From the NCBI RefSeq assembly GCF_030160075.1, contig NZ_BSNQ01000003.1, positions 614,625 to 678,624 of the forward strand: DNA of 64,000 nucleotides, in the 5' to 3' direction. This document shows, piece by piece, positions 16,698 through 25,633 of the stretch. The translations under genes and the position numbers were made by a program. Below the pieces are notes generated by a model. It had not been told where the DNA came from. It saw only the letters and a list, made by a program, of their open reading frames with translations, and searched no databases. This stretch comes from Dyella lipolytica. Its GTDB lineage: Bacteria; Pseudomonadota; Gammaproteobacteria; Xanthomonadales; Rhodanobacteraceae. Within the stretch, counting starts at the first letter, position 1; each line of letters begins with the position of its first letter.

Positions 16698-19483
16698 GAC
16701 CATACTCCGATGGCGTTCTGGCAAGCCGGATCGAGCAACAGCATCTGCGCGCCTTGCGGCGGCAACGCGCCCGCTGCGCACAATTGCGCGGGCACTGTTC
16801 CCGTCGGGCTGCCGGTGGGGAATAGCGCGGTGAGCTGCATGGCGATCACGCCGGGTGTCTGCTGCACGATCTCGATGACATCGCTGGCGGCGACGTTCTG
16901 GCCGAGCAGGCGATTGTCGAAGGCAAACGCGGCGACCAGGTTTTGCCAAACTTGCGGCAGAACGAGTGTGGGGTCGTAATTCTCGTCGTCGACCAGCACG
17001 TTGGCGGCGATCTGGAACAACACCGGATCGTAGGACACCACTTGCAACGGCACATACTTGTTGCCGTACATGTGCAGTGATTCGATCAGGTGAACGATCA
17101 CGGTATCGGTCGGCTGGAAGGTGGCACCCTCAGGGCCGGCGACCGTGAGGAAAACGCCGCGCGTACCGTTGAAGTAGGTCCACGACGCGGTGGCCTTGGC
17201 GACACCTGCGAAGTTCAATGCATAGTTTTGATAATCCTCCAGCGACACGACGCGGCCGATGGTAAGCGTCGGCAACGGCGCGCGTGCGCGCGCATCGTCG
17301 GCCGTAGCGGGATCGGCACCGCCTGCCGCGGCACTGGGGTTGATTACGGCGCGCAGCCCTTGCGGCCGATCCAGCGGCTGCGACAACTGGCCTGCGGCCA
17401 CCATGCCGGCGCTGCCGATGCCCTTGCGGTACACCGCGCGAACATTCATCTGCCCGGTGGACGTCCGTGCGCCGTTGATGCCATCGCCGAACTGCACCAC
17501 CGTAAAGCCGCTCTGGTTGACGCGCGTGACAAACACGCGATCGGCCGGTCCGGCGGCCAGCAGGTTCGGTACCTCGTGCCATTGCAGGTTGTTGACCCAG
17601 ACTTGCAGTGTCGATTGCGTGCCGTTGTTGCCAGTTGACGTTACGTAGGTCAGTGGCGATTGTTTGAGTGTGAAAGTCAAGGCGGCATTGGTGGCGTCGC
17701 CGGAACCGAGCAACTCCTGTACCGTTTCGCCGTTGCTGGCGTTCACGGCGTTGGCGTTTACCGTCGTAGTGCCTGCATCGTACAAACGGCTGAGGTTGCC
17801 ACCCAGACCAAGCGTCGTGATATCGCCGGCTACTGATGGTGTGGAGACATCGGAGGCTTCACCGGTCACGGCATCCTTCTTGTCCGATGGCAGCAGTTGC
17901 ACATAGATATCGTCGATCTGCAGCTCGCCGGAGACGCCGCTGAGCGTGATCACGCTCCACACTGGCGTGCCGCTCGTATTCGTTACGGGCGGATAGGCAT
18001 CGATCAGGAAAATCTGGTTGTCCGCTACCTGCAGCGACGTAGAGGAATTGGCTGGCGAAAACGTCGCCCCCGCTCCTGGAAACACCTGCAGGCGTACGCG
18101 TTTGCCGGAAATGCCCAGTGGCTGACCGGCGGCGATTTGTTGACCGCCCATCACCGAAATGCTGTTGCCGCCCACTGGTGCAAGCATGCCCGACTGCACG
18201 GTGTAGCCGGGGTTGGCGCTCCACTGCGTCAACGGCAAATTGGCGAGCTGCAGTTGCACGCTCTGCACATACACGGTGACGTTGCGCGTATCGCTTTCGA
18301 AGCTCGACAGCGCGTTGTCCATCGATGAAAACGCCGTTCCTGTCAGCGTCTGCACCACGCCAAAGGTGAGCCGGGTAGTCTTGGCCGTGAGTGTGTAGCG
18401 GTTGGGATTGGACTCGTTCGCCGCGGCGACCGTAAACACCGCGGTATTGTTTGAGCCAAAAAAGGCCACCCATTCCGTGGTGTTGGTGGCGGGCACAAGT
18501 CCCGCGTATGAAGCATCGAGATTGAGTTGATCGCTTCCGTCGGAATAGCTCGTGTAGCTCCAGTCGTCGCCTAGCGTGCTAGGTGCGCCACCGATCTCGC
18601 TACCCACTGCACCGCTAGGCAAAGTGGCCGGGTTGGGTGCCTGCACGCCGTACAGTGCGGCTTTTTTCCGGAAGATATACAGACAGACATCGTCGGTGGT
18701 CATGCCGCCGGTAAAGACAGGCAACAACGCACTGTCCCAGCTGATCTGCGTCATGCCATTGACGGAGTCCAGAGTGACCGCCGTGACAAAGTGCACGTCG
18801 CTTGAACCGTTGGTGTCGGCGACGCCAGCCGTGGCGGTAACGAATAGCAGCAAGTCGCCGACGTTGATGCTGTTGGCTGTGCCCTGGATCCATGTGCTGG
18901 TATCGCCGCCAGCCAGTTGCCACGGTAGGCTTGTTTGCGCGGGCAGCGCGTTGTAGCCGATCTGTGCGGTGATGTCCGACGAGGTCTCGAACACCTGCGG
19001 CGTCTGGCCCGGTCCGGGCACGCTTTGCACGCGTGTGCCGGCGGCAATCAGCACGTTGTCCGGCGACCCCGGCGCATCGGAAAGCGTAAATGCCAATACA
19101 TCGGTGGCCGCAACGCCAGGCGACGGCACATACCCGATCAGTCGCGACAGTTCGAACACCGAGCGCTGATCGATGGCCGTGCGCAAATACGCTTCGTTGG
19201 CAAAGCGCTCCTGATAGAAAGTCAGGATATCCAGCACCACAGCCCAGCTGTCGAGCAGCCCAATCGTGAAATCGGCAGGATCGCGCGTACGCAGCAAACT
19301 CATCGGCGTATACGCCGACTGCGACAGGCAGGCCAGCATGCTGGCATTGAACGTGGCGTAACGGCCCACGCGATAGCTGATCGCCGGCAGGGCGGGGCGA
19401 TTGCCGATAAATTCCGGCGTCTCCAGCGTGACGCCGGTGCAGCAACCGCATAGTTGCTCGATGGTGGTCGGACACGCGCTCAT
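16694..19483 (-). CDS. Baseplate J-like protein (large form)
   Basis: A 929-residue baseplate wedge component of the putative baseplate assembly type. The N-terminus has a Cys cluster (LCGCCTG at ~11-17), then the typical early block with YRVGRYATFNASMLACLS, FTIGLLDSWAVVLDILTFYQ, ERFANEAYLRTA and RLIGYVPSPGVAA. Long beta-rich insertions fill the middle. The J-type core lies near the end: FGDGINGARTSTGQMNVRAVYRKG, then GGADPATADDARARAP and SLEDYQNYALNFAGVAKA. These match the gpJ/Afp11-12 signature. It overlaps genes on both sides by ATGA. It assembles with the 819-residue protein into the baseplate ring around the spike. Confidence 0.88.
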   Translation of the reverse strand: MSACPTTIEQLCGCCTGVTLETPEFIGNRPALPAISYRVGRYATFNASMLACLSQSAYTPMSLLRTRDPADFTIGLLDSWAVVLDILTFYQERFANEAYLRTAIDQRSVFELSRLIGYVPSPGVAATDVLAFTLSDAPGSPDNVLIAAGTRVQSVPGPGQTPQVFETSSDITAQIGYNALPAQTSLPWQLAGGDTSTWIQGTANSINVGDLLLFVTATAGVADTNGSSDVHFVTAVTLDSVNGMTQISWDSALLPVFTGGMTTDDVCLYIFRKKAALYGVQAPNPATLPSGAVGSEIGGAPSTLGDDWSYTSYSDGSDQLNLDASYAGLVPATNTTEWVAFFGSNNTAVFTVAAANESNPNRYTLTAKTTRLTFGVVQTLTGTAFSSMDNALSSFESDTRNVTVYVQSVQLQLANLPLTQWSANPGYTVQSGMLAPVGGNSISVMGGQQIAAGQPLGISGKRVRLQVFPGAGATFSPANSSTSLQVADNQIFLIDAYPPVTNTSGTPVWSVITLSGVSGELQIDDIYVQLLPSDKKDAVTGEASDVSTPSVAGDITTLGLGGNLSRLYDAGTTTVNANAVNASNGETVQELLGSGDATNAALTFTLKQSPLTYVTSTGNNGTQSTLQVWVNNLQWHEVPNLLAAGPADRVFVTRVNQSGFTVVQFGDGINGARTSTGQMNVRAVYRKGIGSAGMVAAGQLSQPLDRPQGLRAVINPSAAAGGADPATADDARARAPLPTLTIGRVVSLEDYQNYALNFAGVAKATASWTYFNGTRGVFLTVAGPEGATFQPTDTVIVHLIESLHMYGNKYVPLQVVSYDPVLFQIAANVLVDDENYDPTLVLPQVWQNLVAAFAFDNRLLGQNVAASDVIEIVQQTPGVIAMQLTALFPTGSPTGTVPAQLCAAGALPPQGAQMLLLDPACQNAIGVWS

Positions 19484-21939
19484 TTACCGCCGTCCAGTTG
19501 CAGCGTGAACACGCCGCGGTCGAGATGGTTGGGGTCGTTGTCGCAGCTGGCGATCTCCAGCGGACCCAGGCTGATGTAACCCTGCGCAATGCCGTTCACC
19601 CAGGGCTGGTCAAGGCGGCCGAATGTGGTGAGCGTGGCGGAGACCACGCCATCGACCGACTGTGCCGCCGCGACCAACGGACTGGCATACACCGTTTCGC
19701 CGAAAATGAAATTGTCGGCGTTGAGCAGGCCGGGTTGTCCACTGCATTGATCGCCGGTAATAAACAGCTTCAACAGGGCGGCATACACATCGCCGCGGAA
19801 ATGATCCGGCGCTACGCAAATCTGCAATACGATGTTCAATCCGACTATGTGAGCCGGCTCAACGGCCAGGTCAATGCCCAGCATACGTAGCAGGTTGAGG
19901 CGACGCTTGGTGTCGTGTACCAGGTGCTTCGTCAGCGCGCCCTGGGGCTCCACTGACACAAAGACGCTGTACCAGCTTCCGGTCCAACGCAGCGTGCCGC
20001 GCGCCTGGCGAATGCCCGGAAACGTCGCTGTCCTCACGCTGTAGTCGTCCTCGGTCACGCAACGTTCCTGCGTCTGAAACGCAAACGGTGCGTATTGACG
20101 GATATGTTCCATATCTTCCGGATCGGTACCGCCCGCTGCGGCAAGGGGATTACGCACGCTACGGATCTGTTTGGGATTGCCGATCATGTGCGCGATGCAG
20201 TCGTGACCGACGTTGCCGACACTGCCGTTGCCGATGCGATAGTTGGCGGTGAATTGCAGCCCCGGATCGGGTGCTTCGCCGTATTGGCCGTCGCCGAAGC
20301 GCAGGAACACGGAACCGTCGTATTCGATCTCCGGTACGAAGCTGTTGCTGTTCGGGTGGCTGCCGAGGATGTCTTCGGTCACGGTCCAGTTGCGGCCGTC
20401 ATCGCTGCTCAGCGCAATCTGCGGCAAAGCGGTATCCGGGCCGGCGGCAGTAAAAGCCGATGCGGCGGCGGTGGGGTCGTAGACGTGGGCGAAGGTCAAC
20501 GGCGATTTCGGCAGTTCCGGATAGAAACGTGCATGCGGTGGCAGCAACGCTGCTGCCGCCACGGTGGCGGTGTCGCAATCGCAGCTTGCTTCCACTTGTG
20601 GCGTCGGTGGCAGCGCAGGAACTACGCCGGGAATGTCGTCATTGACTGTAATGCCGTGATCCGCGGGCACGATATTGCCGCGTACAACGCTCACATCGGG
20701 CACTTCCACCGGGCCGCTGTCGCCCTGATAGGTCGACGAAAGGCAAAGTGGAAACGGCAACGCGTCATCGGCCGACCATGTGACCTGCGTAATGAACTGA
20801 CCATTGAGCGGATCGAACAACAAGTTGCCGGCATCGTTGGTCGTGCGCACGCTGGTGAGACGCACCGCCCAACGGTGCGTTGGATCGGCGTCGTCCGGGC
20901 TGCCAGTGAGCGGACCCACTACTTCCTCGAATATGAGCACGGTGCCGACCGTTAGCGTGGCGAGCGTATTGACGAAAGTCGCTTGCGTTGCGCCGGCGGG
21001 AAGACAACAGTTGCTGTCGCTCCAGGTATAGAAATGGATTTCGTTTTGTTCCTGACGCAAGGTGACGGCGCACAGACTGCTGAAAATTGGTTGCTTGCTG
21101 TTTAACAGCAGATCGGCGTGAATCAGGTCCAGCGGATCGACTACCGCTGCTTCGCCCGGCGTACGCACGTAGAACGCCGTACCTTGGGGAACCAACAGCC
21201 CATCAACCAAGGTATCCAGATAGACCCAGGCGCGTGCATTGCAACCTTCGCCGATCATGTAGTCGACCAAACGTGCATGACGACGTAGAGAAATGCGGCT
21301 GCGTGCCGTGCCGATATAGGCTTCGGTGCTCACCGAATCCTGCTGGTAGCTGAGATGATCGGCGGCATAAGCCAACGACTCGATGATAGCGACGCCAAGG
21401 TCAGCGGCATGCGTTTCGGTCCAGTCGGGTACCAGCACCGCGAGACGGTCGCGCATCACCTGCACGAAGCCGCTGTAATCCTTGGCGAGATAATTGATAT
21501 CCGGCGGCGCGACAGCCGGCGACGGGCAGCATTGCTGCGGGTGGCAATCCACGGGCGAGGGGCAGCCCGCCTTGAACGAAAACGTTACTGTCGATAATTG
21601 CGGATCGAGACCCGCAGGCGGATCGATGCCGCCGGCCTGATCGACCAGCGTGAAGGTGTACGGCGAAAAGTCGCCGGTGTTGTCGAGCGTCACGACGACG
21701 ACGAGCGGATCGTCTTGCGTCGCCGCGTCGATGTTTACCACCTGCAGCGGGGTATCGCCCGTCAGTACGATATTGCCGGCGGTGAGATTCAGCGCGCGCG
21801 CATCCTTAAGGAACGTCACGGCCAGTTGCTTGCCGCAGCCGGGATGGTCGGTCAGCACTTCCAGATAATCGATGCCGTTGAGCAGACCGCTGCGCAGTAC
21901 CAGATCGCGCCGGTTTTTCTGGGAGCAGAAGTAAATCAT
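19480..21939 (-). CDS. Baseplate J-like protein (second form)
   Basis: An 819-residue baseplate wedge protein. After a beta-domain (~1-150) it has a dense Cys segment (AGCPSPVDCHPQQCCPSP, ~153-170), then the J family block DINYLAKDYSGFVQVMRDRL, ADLGVAIIESLAYAADHLSY and EAYIGTARSRISLRRHARLV. The C-terminal part carries FLRFGDGQYGEAPDPGLQFT, GTDPEDMEHIRQYAPFAFQT and DDYSVRTATFPGIRQA, the usual gpJ signature. A second Cys pair (EASCDCDTA) lies between. The ATG at 21939 overlaps the gp25 stop (ATGA); the upstream extension to 22089 is discarded. It partners the 929-residue protein encoded next. Confidence 0.88.
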   Translation of the reverse strand: MIYFCSQKNRRDLVLRSGLLNGIDYLEVLTDHPGCGKQLAVTFLKDARALNLTAGNIVLTGDTPLQVVNIDAATQDDPLVVVVTLDNTGDFSPYTFTLVDQAGGIDPPAGLDPQLSTVTFSFKAGCPSPVDCHPQQCCPSPAVAPPDINYLAKDYSGFVQVMRDRLAVLVPDWTETHAADLGVAIIESLAYAADHLSYQQDSVSTEAYIGTARSRISLRRHARLVDYMIGEGCNARAWVYLDTLVDGLLVPQGTAFYVRTPGEAAVVDPLDLIHADLLLNSKQPIFSSLCAVTLRQEQNEIHFYTWSDSNCCLPAGATQATFVNTLATLTVGTVLIFEEVVGPLTGSPDDADPTHRWAVRLTSVRTTNDAGNLLFDPLNGQFITQVTWSADDALPFPLCLSSTYQGDSGPVEVPDVSVVRGNIVPADHGITVNDDIPGVVPALPPTPQVEASCDCDTATVAAAALLPPHARFYPELPKSPLTFAHVYDPTAAASAFTAAGPDTALPQIALSSDDGRNWTVTEDILGSHPNSNSFVPEIEYDGSVFLRFGDGQYGEAPDPGLQFTANYRIGNGSVGNVGHDCIAHMIGNPKQIRSVRNPLAAAGGTDPEDMEHIRQYAPFAFQTQERCVTEDDYSVRTATFPGIRQARGTLRWTGSWYSVFVSVEPQGALTKHLVHDTKRRLNLLRMLGIDLAVEPAHIVGLNIVLQICVAPDHFRGDVYAALLKLFITGDQCSGQPGLLNADNFIFGETVYASPLVAAAQSVDGVVSATLTTFGRLDQPWVNGIAQGYISLGPLEIASCDNDPNHLDRGVFTLQLDGGK

Positions 21940-22313
21940 GAGCCCGCTCCCATACCCGTTGCGCCGTAAACGAACTGCTGCGTCTGTTGCTGCTGGGTTT
22001 GCAGCACGACATAGACCACCGTGATCTGCAAAGTGGCATCGTTGGCCACGACCGTCACCGACTGCACGCGGATCAGATCCGACAACCACATCTGGAGACT
22101 GGCCTGGATCACGTTTTGCTGTGCCGTGGCGAGCACATCGCTGTTCGGCGCGAACACCAATTGCGCGGTACCACTGCCGAAGGTTGGCCGATTCACGCGC
22201 TCGCCGGGCGAGGTGAATAGGATTTGCTCGATCATGTCGCCGATATGGCTCAGCGGATCGGTCTGTGCCGTATGACCAGTAGTGTCGAAGTTGTAGGGGA
22301 AGGCGATATTCAT
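21936..22313 (-). CDS. gpW/gp25-type baseplate wedge protein
   Basis: A 125-residue protein of the gp25 family. Family features seen are DPLSHIGDMIEQILFTSPGE, RVNRPTFGSGTAQLVFAPN, and the helix AQQNVIQASLQMWL followed by paired strands. In contractile tails gp25 links the baseplate to the first sheath ring; its EPR-type core is represented here by the GERVNRPTFG segment. The C-terminus is Gln-rich (QTQQQQTQQF). It sits between the tip protein and the J-type protein, the normal order, and overlaps the latter by ATGA. Confidence 0.92.
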   Translation of the reverse strand: MNIAFPYNFDTTGHTAQTDPLSHIGDMIEQILFTSPGERVNRPTFGSGTAQLVFAPNSDVLATAQQNVIQASLQMWLSDLIRVQSVTVVANDATLQITVVYVVLQTQQQQTQQFVYGATGMGAGS

Positions 22314-22320
22314 GGCCGGC

Positions 22321-22638
22321 TCACATCGCAGTGACGCGCAATTGAGTCATCGTTGCCAGCAAAGGCAGGCCGCTGGGTGCGCAGGTCGATAGGCCGCTTT
22401 GCACCAGCAACGGTTGACCAAACGACGTGACGCGCGTCGTGCCGACCGTCCACGTGGCAGTGATGCAAGGTGGCATCAATGCGGCCGCTGCAGGACAACC
22501 GGTAACCATCCACGGGATCGGCAATAGACAGGTGGGCATGCCTTCCAGCGTCACCGCTGGATTGGGTACCGTCGGCATCGCCGGTGCGCCATGCATACAC
22601 AGCACGATGGCGCCTTGCTGGATGAGTGGGCCAGGCAT
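22321..22638 (-). CDS. PAAR-like spike-tip protein
   Basis: A 105-residue Pro/Cys-rich protein with repeated short beta hairpins. It begins MPGPLIQQGAIVLCMHGAPA and continues TVPNPAVTLEGMPTCLLPIP, resembling the PAAR/DUF4280-like cones that sharpen spike proteins. Five cysteines (14, 37, 48, 58 and 86) could hold a metal ion, as the His/Cys set does in PAAR tips. The start is fixed by the TGATG junction with the spike gene upstream. It probably caps the gpV trimer and is the first part to meet a target membrane (known role of the class, inferred here). Confidence 0.75.
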   Translation of the reverse strand: MPGPLIQQGAIVLCMHGAPAMPTVPNPAVTLEGMPTCLLPIPWMVTGCPAAAALMPPCITATWTVGTTRVTSFGQPLLVQSGLSTCAPSGLPLLATMTQLRVTAM

Positions 22639-23156
22639 CAGATCACCTCCAGCGCGCCTTCGTTGATGGTGACGCTGGGGCCGGCCATGACGATGGTGGC
22701 GCCCTGGCCGTTGCTGATGGTGATGCCTATTTCGGAAATCGAAATCAGCGCGCCGGCGGTGGTCTTGAGCAGAATGCCGCCGGTCGGGCCAGGCGCATCG
22801 CTGATCATCAGCGTGTTTTGCAGCATCGTTTGCATCACGATGTTTTGCAGTCCCGGCGGCGCGGCCAGCGCTAGCGCGGGTACTTCCGCCGCCGAACCCC
22901 AATAGCATCCGACCCATACCGGGTAATCCGGATTGCCTTGCTCGAATTCGATCCACACGCCCGAGCCGATCGCCGGTTGCACGAACATCCCCGACTGGAT
23001 GCCGCCAAACGGCAGGCAAGGCATCGCCCAGGTTGAGGGAATGATGTTGGAGACGTCCGCAATCTGCACCATCAACCGCCCCATCTGCATCGGATCGACG
23101 TTGTCGATCACGGTGCCGCGGTATTTGCCGAAGTGTTTGCCGGATTTCTTGGTCAT
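22638..23156 (-). CDS. gpV/VgrG-type baseplate spike protein
   Basis: A 172-residue spike protein. Residues ~8-90 form the OB-fold: GKYRGTVIDNVDPMQMGRLM, WAMPCLPFGG, SGVWIEFEQGNPDYPVWVGC. This is the gp5/gpV N-terminal signature (PxxxGRxxV, W, G-x-x-V-W-[IV]-x-F-E-x-G). The rest is a run of alternating strands (GGILLKTTAGALISISEIG) that would form the triangular beta-prism needle. It is shorter than T6SS VgrG because the hub domains are a separate gene (23183-24319). The PAAR-like tip is encoded immediately after, overlapping by one base. Confidence 0.93.
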   Translation of the reverse strand: MTKKSGKHFGKYRGTVIDNVDPMQMGRLMVQIADVSNIIPSTWAMPCLPFGGIQSGMFVQPAIGSGVWIEFEQGNPDYPVWVGCYWGSAAEVPALALAAPPGLQNIVMQTMLQNTLMISDAPGPTGGILLKTTAGALISISEIGITISNGQGATIVMAGPSVTINEGALEVI

Positions 23157-23182
23157 GATGGTGTTCCGTCGCGGCTCCAGGG

Positions 23183-24319
23183 TCAGAACGGAAAGGAAGG
23201 AACGACCGGTGTATTGGCAATCAGCGCATTGCGCTTGAGAACGAAGTTCTGTTTGTACTCACCGGGCTTGAGGTGATGTGTGGTGCTGTCCACGTAATAC
23301 ATACCGTCGAATGCAATGCCCGCGCCGCGCATGCCGACCAGGCTGCGCGCGCGCAGGATCTCTCCGTAGCGCAGCACGTCCAGCGTGCCTTCGCCGGTAA
23401 TCACGTCGGCGCTCTCCACCGCGCGCGCCATGCCCTGCATGATGGCTTGGCCGATCGGCAGCTTGGCCGTGTCGCTGAGTTGTTCCACTTTCTGTGGAAT
23501 CGGCACCGCAATACCCAGCGGCGGGTTGAACGGCGTGATCGGTGGAATCGGAATCGGAAACACCAGCTTGGTGTACGGATCTTGCGAAAATACGATCGGC
23601 AGCACCGAGGTTTGCGGTTCGTAGCGAAAGCTCAGCGTCTCGACATTGGTCCACGAATCCAGATTCACATTGAGGCATTGCTGCGGCATACCGATACGGA
23701 TCATCGGTCCCCAATACGCCTGGCTCATGCCGGGCAGCGGGCCCGGCACCATATAGAAGACATAACCGCAGTCCTTGGCCATCTCCTGGATATAGAAGAG
23801 ATCGGTGTTCTTCTGCGACGGCGTCTGGATCAGCGGCACTTCGATATCCGGAATCAGCACCGGTATCACTTCGGGCACCACGCCAAACGCGGCATATTTG
23901 GCGAGGATGGTGAGTACGCGCAGATCCGGACTCATGCCGGGGTAGGGCAGTCCGGAGAAATCGATGAGATCCATCAGCGCGGACAGATCCTGTCCGGTGA
24001 CGACCAATTTGGACGAACCCGACATGGCATCGGGCACCACTTGATGGTGCAGCACGATGCCGTCGGCCACGATCTGTGGCAGCCCGCCGAAGTTCGCCAT
24101 CAGCACCACGCGCAACAACGGGATCGGCGACGACGCAGCGAGGAGGAAGAAGGTTTCCAGAATCGAATTGTCGGCCAGCGTAAACGTCAGCTGGAAACCG
24201 CTGCGACCGGTCGCCGACTCGGTGACTTCGGCCGACACCAGCGCGTCGATCAACGGCTTGGGTACCGGCAATGCGACGCCGGGCCCCGCCATCAAGGTGA
24301 GGTAGAGCGGGCTAGCCAT
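23183..24319 (-). CDS. Baseplate hub protein, phage late control D/gp27-like
   Basis: A 378-residue hub protein of the gpD/VgrG-N type. Recognisable parts are the early strand block (LVSAEVTESATGRSGFQLTF), an outlier-rich hydrophobic stretch, QDLSALMDLIDFSG, the Pro-rich segment VIPVLIPDIEVPLIQTPSQK and then TDLFYIQEMAKDCGYVFYM, which matches the family motif around E-x-A-x-x-x-G-Y. In particles it trimerises to join the tube to the gpV spike. It overlaps the preceding LysM-like gene by 8 bases and is 26 bases from the spike gene. Confidence 0.9.
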   Translation of the reverse strand: MASPLYLTLMAGPGVALPVPKPLIDALVSAEVTESATGRSGFQLTFTLADNSILETFFLLAASSPIPLLRVVLMANFGGLPQIVADGIVLHHQVVPDAMSGSSKLVVTGQDLSALMDLIDFSGLPYPGMSPDLRVLTILAKYAAFGVVPEVIPVLIPDIEVPLIQTPSQKNTDLFYIQEMAKDCGYVFYMVPGPLPGMSQAYWGPMIRIGMPQQCLNVNLDSWTNVETLSFRYEPQTSVLPIVFSQDPYTKLVFPIPIPPITPFNPPLGIAVPIPQKVEQLSDTAKLPIGQAIMQGMARAVESADVITGEGTLDVLRYGEILRARSLVGMRGAGIAFDGMYYVDSTTHHLKPGEYKQNFVLKRNALIANTPVVPSFPF

Positions 24320-24677
24320 TGCGTGCTCCGGGCGGAATGCCGGAAGACAGCGGAATCAGAATGCTGCGGCCGACTTGCGCGGTGAGCTCGTCGGGATCGG
24401 TACCGTTGTTGGCATCGCAAATCATCCAATACAACAACGGGTCGCCGAGGTACGTCGCGGCGAGATTGTCTAGTCGGTCGCCATCGACCACCACGTAACT
24501 TCGCACCGATTGATAGATGCTTGCTTGCGGCAGGATACGCCGGGCGAGATACATCACTTGTGTGCCGTTCGGCAGCGTGTAGGGCAAGGTCGCTGCGCCG
24601 TAGTAGCGGCTGGAGGTGAGTGTCGGCGCGCCGGTGCCGGCGGCGGAGGTGATGAGAGAAGCGAGTGCCTGATCCAT
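24312..24677 (-). CDS. LysM-like tail protein (gpX-type)
   Basis: A 121-residue protein whose second half is a LysM-like/tail X fold: SYVVVDGDRLDNLAATYLGD, then PLLYWMICDANNGTDPD and GRSILIPL. In contractile systems such proteins sit at the hub or tube junction and may bind peptidoglycan-like or protein partners. The N-terminal ~55 residues are low-complexity Ala/Thr/Ser. The ATG at 24677 has an AGGAG site 8 bases upstream; the longer frame to 24743 is not used. Confidence 0.82.
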   Translation of the reverse strand: MDQALASLITSAAGTGAPTLTSSRYYGAATLPYTLPNGTQVMYLARRILPQASIYQSVRSYVVVDGDRLDNLAATYLGDPLLYWMICDANNGTDPDELTAQVGRSILIPLSSGIPPGARNG

Positions 24678-24687
24678 ATGATTGCTC

Positions 24688-25290
24688 CTACGCCATCTGC
24701 GCCATAGCTTCTTTGCTGGTCTGATAGACCAAATACAGCGCACCGGCGGGCGTCAGGAAGCCGACATCGTTGACGCTCAGCACGCGCAGGCCGAGCGAGA
24801 CCTTGGCGCGGATCGGATTGAGCTGTGGATCGAAGGCTTGCTCGGTGATTTCCATCTCGGTGATGCGCACGGGCGTCACGCGCTGGTTGCTCCATGCAAA
24901 CACCGTGAGCGCCGATTCCATCGGGAGAATCTCGATCGTGCCGATCAGCGACAGCACTTCGTTGGTGATCAACGTGCTGCTGGAGGGATAGAGCAGCAGT
25001 TCCAGTAGCGACAGTTGCGGCTGGATACCCAGCGACATCGCGGTGGCATCGCTGTCGGCCAGCTGGTCGGTGGCATCGATCTCGATTTCGCACTTGATGG
25101 TTTCGATCGGCGGCCCTTTGAGGCGAAGGATCTCGGTGCGGTCCGGTTCGTCACCCACGGTTTGCGGTTTGAGCGAGCGGGTGAGGCTGTCGGGGTTGTA
25201 CTGCAGCATGATCGTGCCGAGCGGAACGCCCAGCGTGGGATCGAGCGTGAGGATCGCGCCCTTGCGCAGTAGCGGCGACACGTTAGCCAT
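24688..25290 (-). CDS. CIS tube/adaptor protein (PF19266-like)
   Basis: A 200-residue protein resembling the contractile injection system tube initiator (Afp7/Pvc7 type). Typical signs are the N-terminal strand LTLDPTLGVPLGTIMLQYNP and DSLTRSLKPQ (the YNPxxLxR pattern), IKCEIEIDATDQ, and VFAWSNQRVTPVRITEMEIT followed by FDPQLNPIRAKVSLGLRVL. In related systems this protein extends the inner tube between the hub and the repeated tube subunits. It is followed 10 bases later by the LysM-like gene, which is often fused to it in other clusters. The ATG at 25290 is preferred to the longer frame. Confidence 0.85.
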   Translation of the reverse strand: MANVSPLLRKGAILTLDPTLGVPLGTIMLQYNPDSLTRSLKPQTVGDEPDRTEILRLKGPPIETIKCEIEIDATDQLADSDATAMSLGIQPQLSLLELLLYPSSSTLITNEVLSLIGTIEILPMESALTVFAWSNQRVTPVRITEMEITEQAFDPQLNPIRAKVSLGLRVLSVNDVGFLTPAGALYLVYQTSKEAMAQMA

Positions 25291-25633
25291 GACTGCGCCC
25301 CAGTTCCTGTTGATCGAGCAGGCCGAAAAGTTGCCGCGCAAGCTGCCGAGCTGCCGCTTCCGGCGTCGTGCCAGGGCGTGGACGCACGGGCGTAACGTCT
25401 GCGATATGCCTAGGGGTCAGCAACGACCATTCCTTTCTATCCACGGCCAGCTGCGACAACGCTGTCTCAAACGCCTGCATAAAGCGTTGCTGTTGCGGCT
25501 GCGTATAGCCGTGCAGGCTCAAGCGATCGATATCTATGTGCACGGCAGCCTGGTTCTTGCGCACGGATGGCGGTGATGCGGTACGCGCCGGCCTGGTTGA
25601 CGTATTCGTGTCGGGAGTTCGCAAGGTACTCAT
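25283..25633 (-). CDS. Small eCIS-associated protein of unknown function
   Basis: A 116-residue protein I cannot assign. Residues 1-28 are Thr/Pro/Arg-rich and probably disordered. The rest is predicted helical, with HIDIDRLSLHGYTQPQQQRF, MQAFETALSQLA and AAARQLARQLFGLLDQQE. Its start is fixed by an ATGA overlap with the AAA+ ATPase gene, and it overlaps the CIS tube gene by 8 bases at its end. The tight coupling argues that it is a real gene acting with the ATPase or the tube adaptor. Confidence 0.7.
   Translation of the reverse strand: MSTLRTPDTNTSTRPARTASPPSVRKNQAAVHIDIDRLSLHGYTQPQQQRFMQAFETALSQLAVDRKEWSLLTPRHIADVTPVRPRPGTTPEAAARQLARQLFGLLDQQELGRSHG

Noticed and set aside
14403-16949. 848-residue version of the tail-I protein
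   Set aside because: The first 84 residues are Arg-rich shadow sequence of the J-type gene. The ATGA overlap at 16697 gives a clean start.
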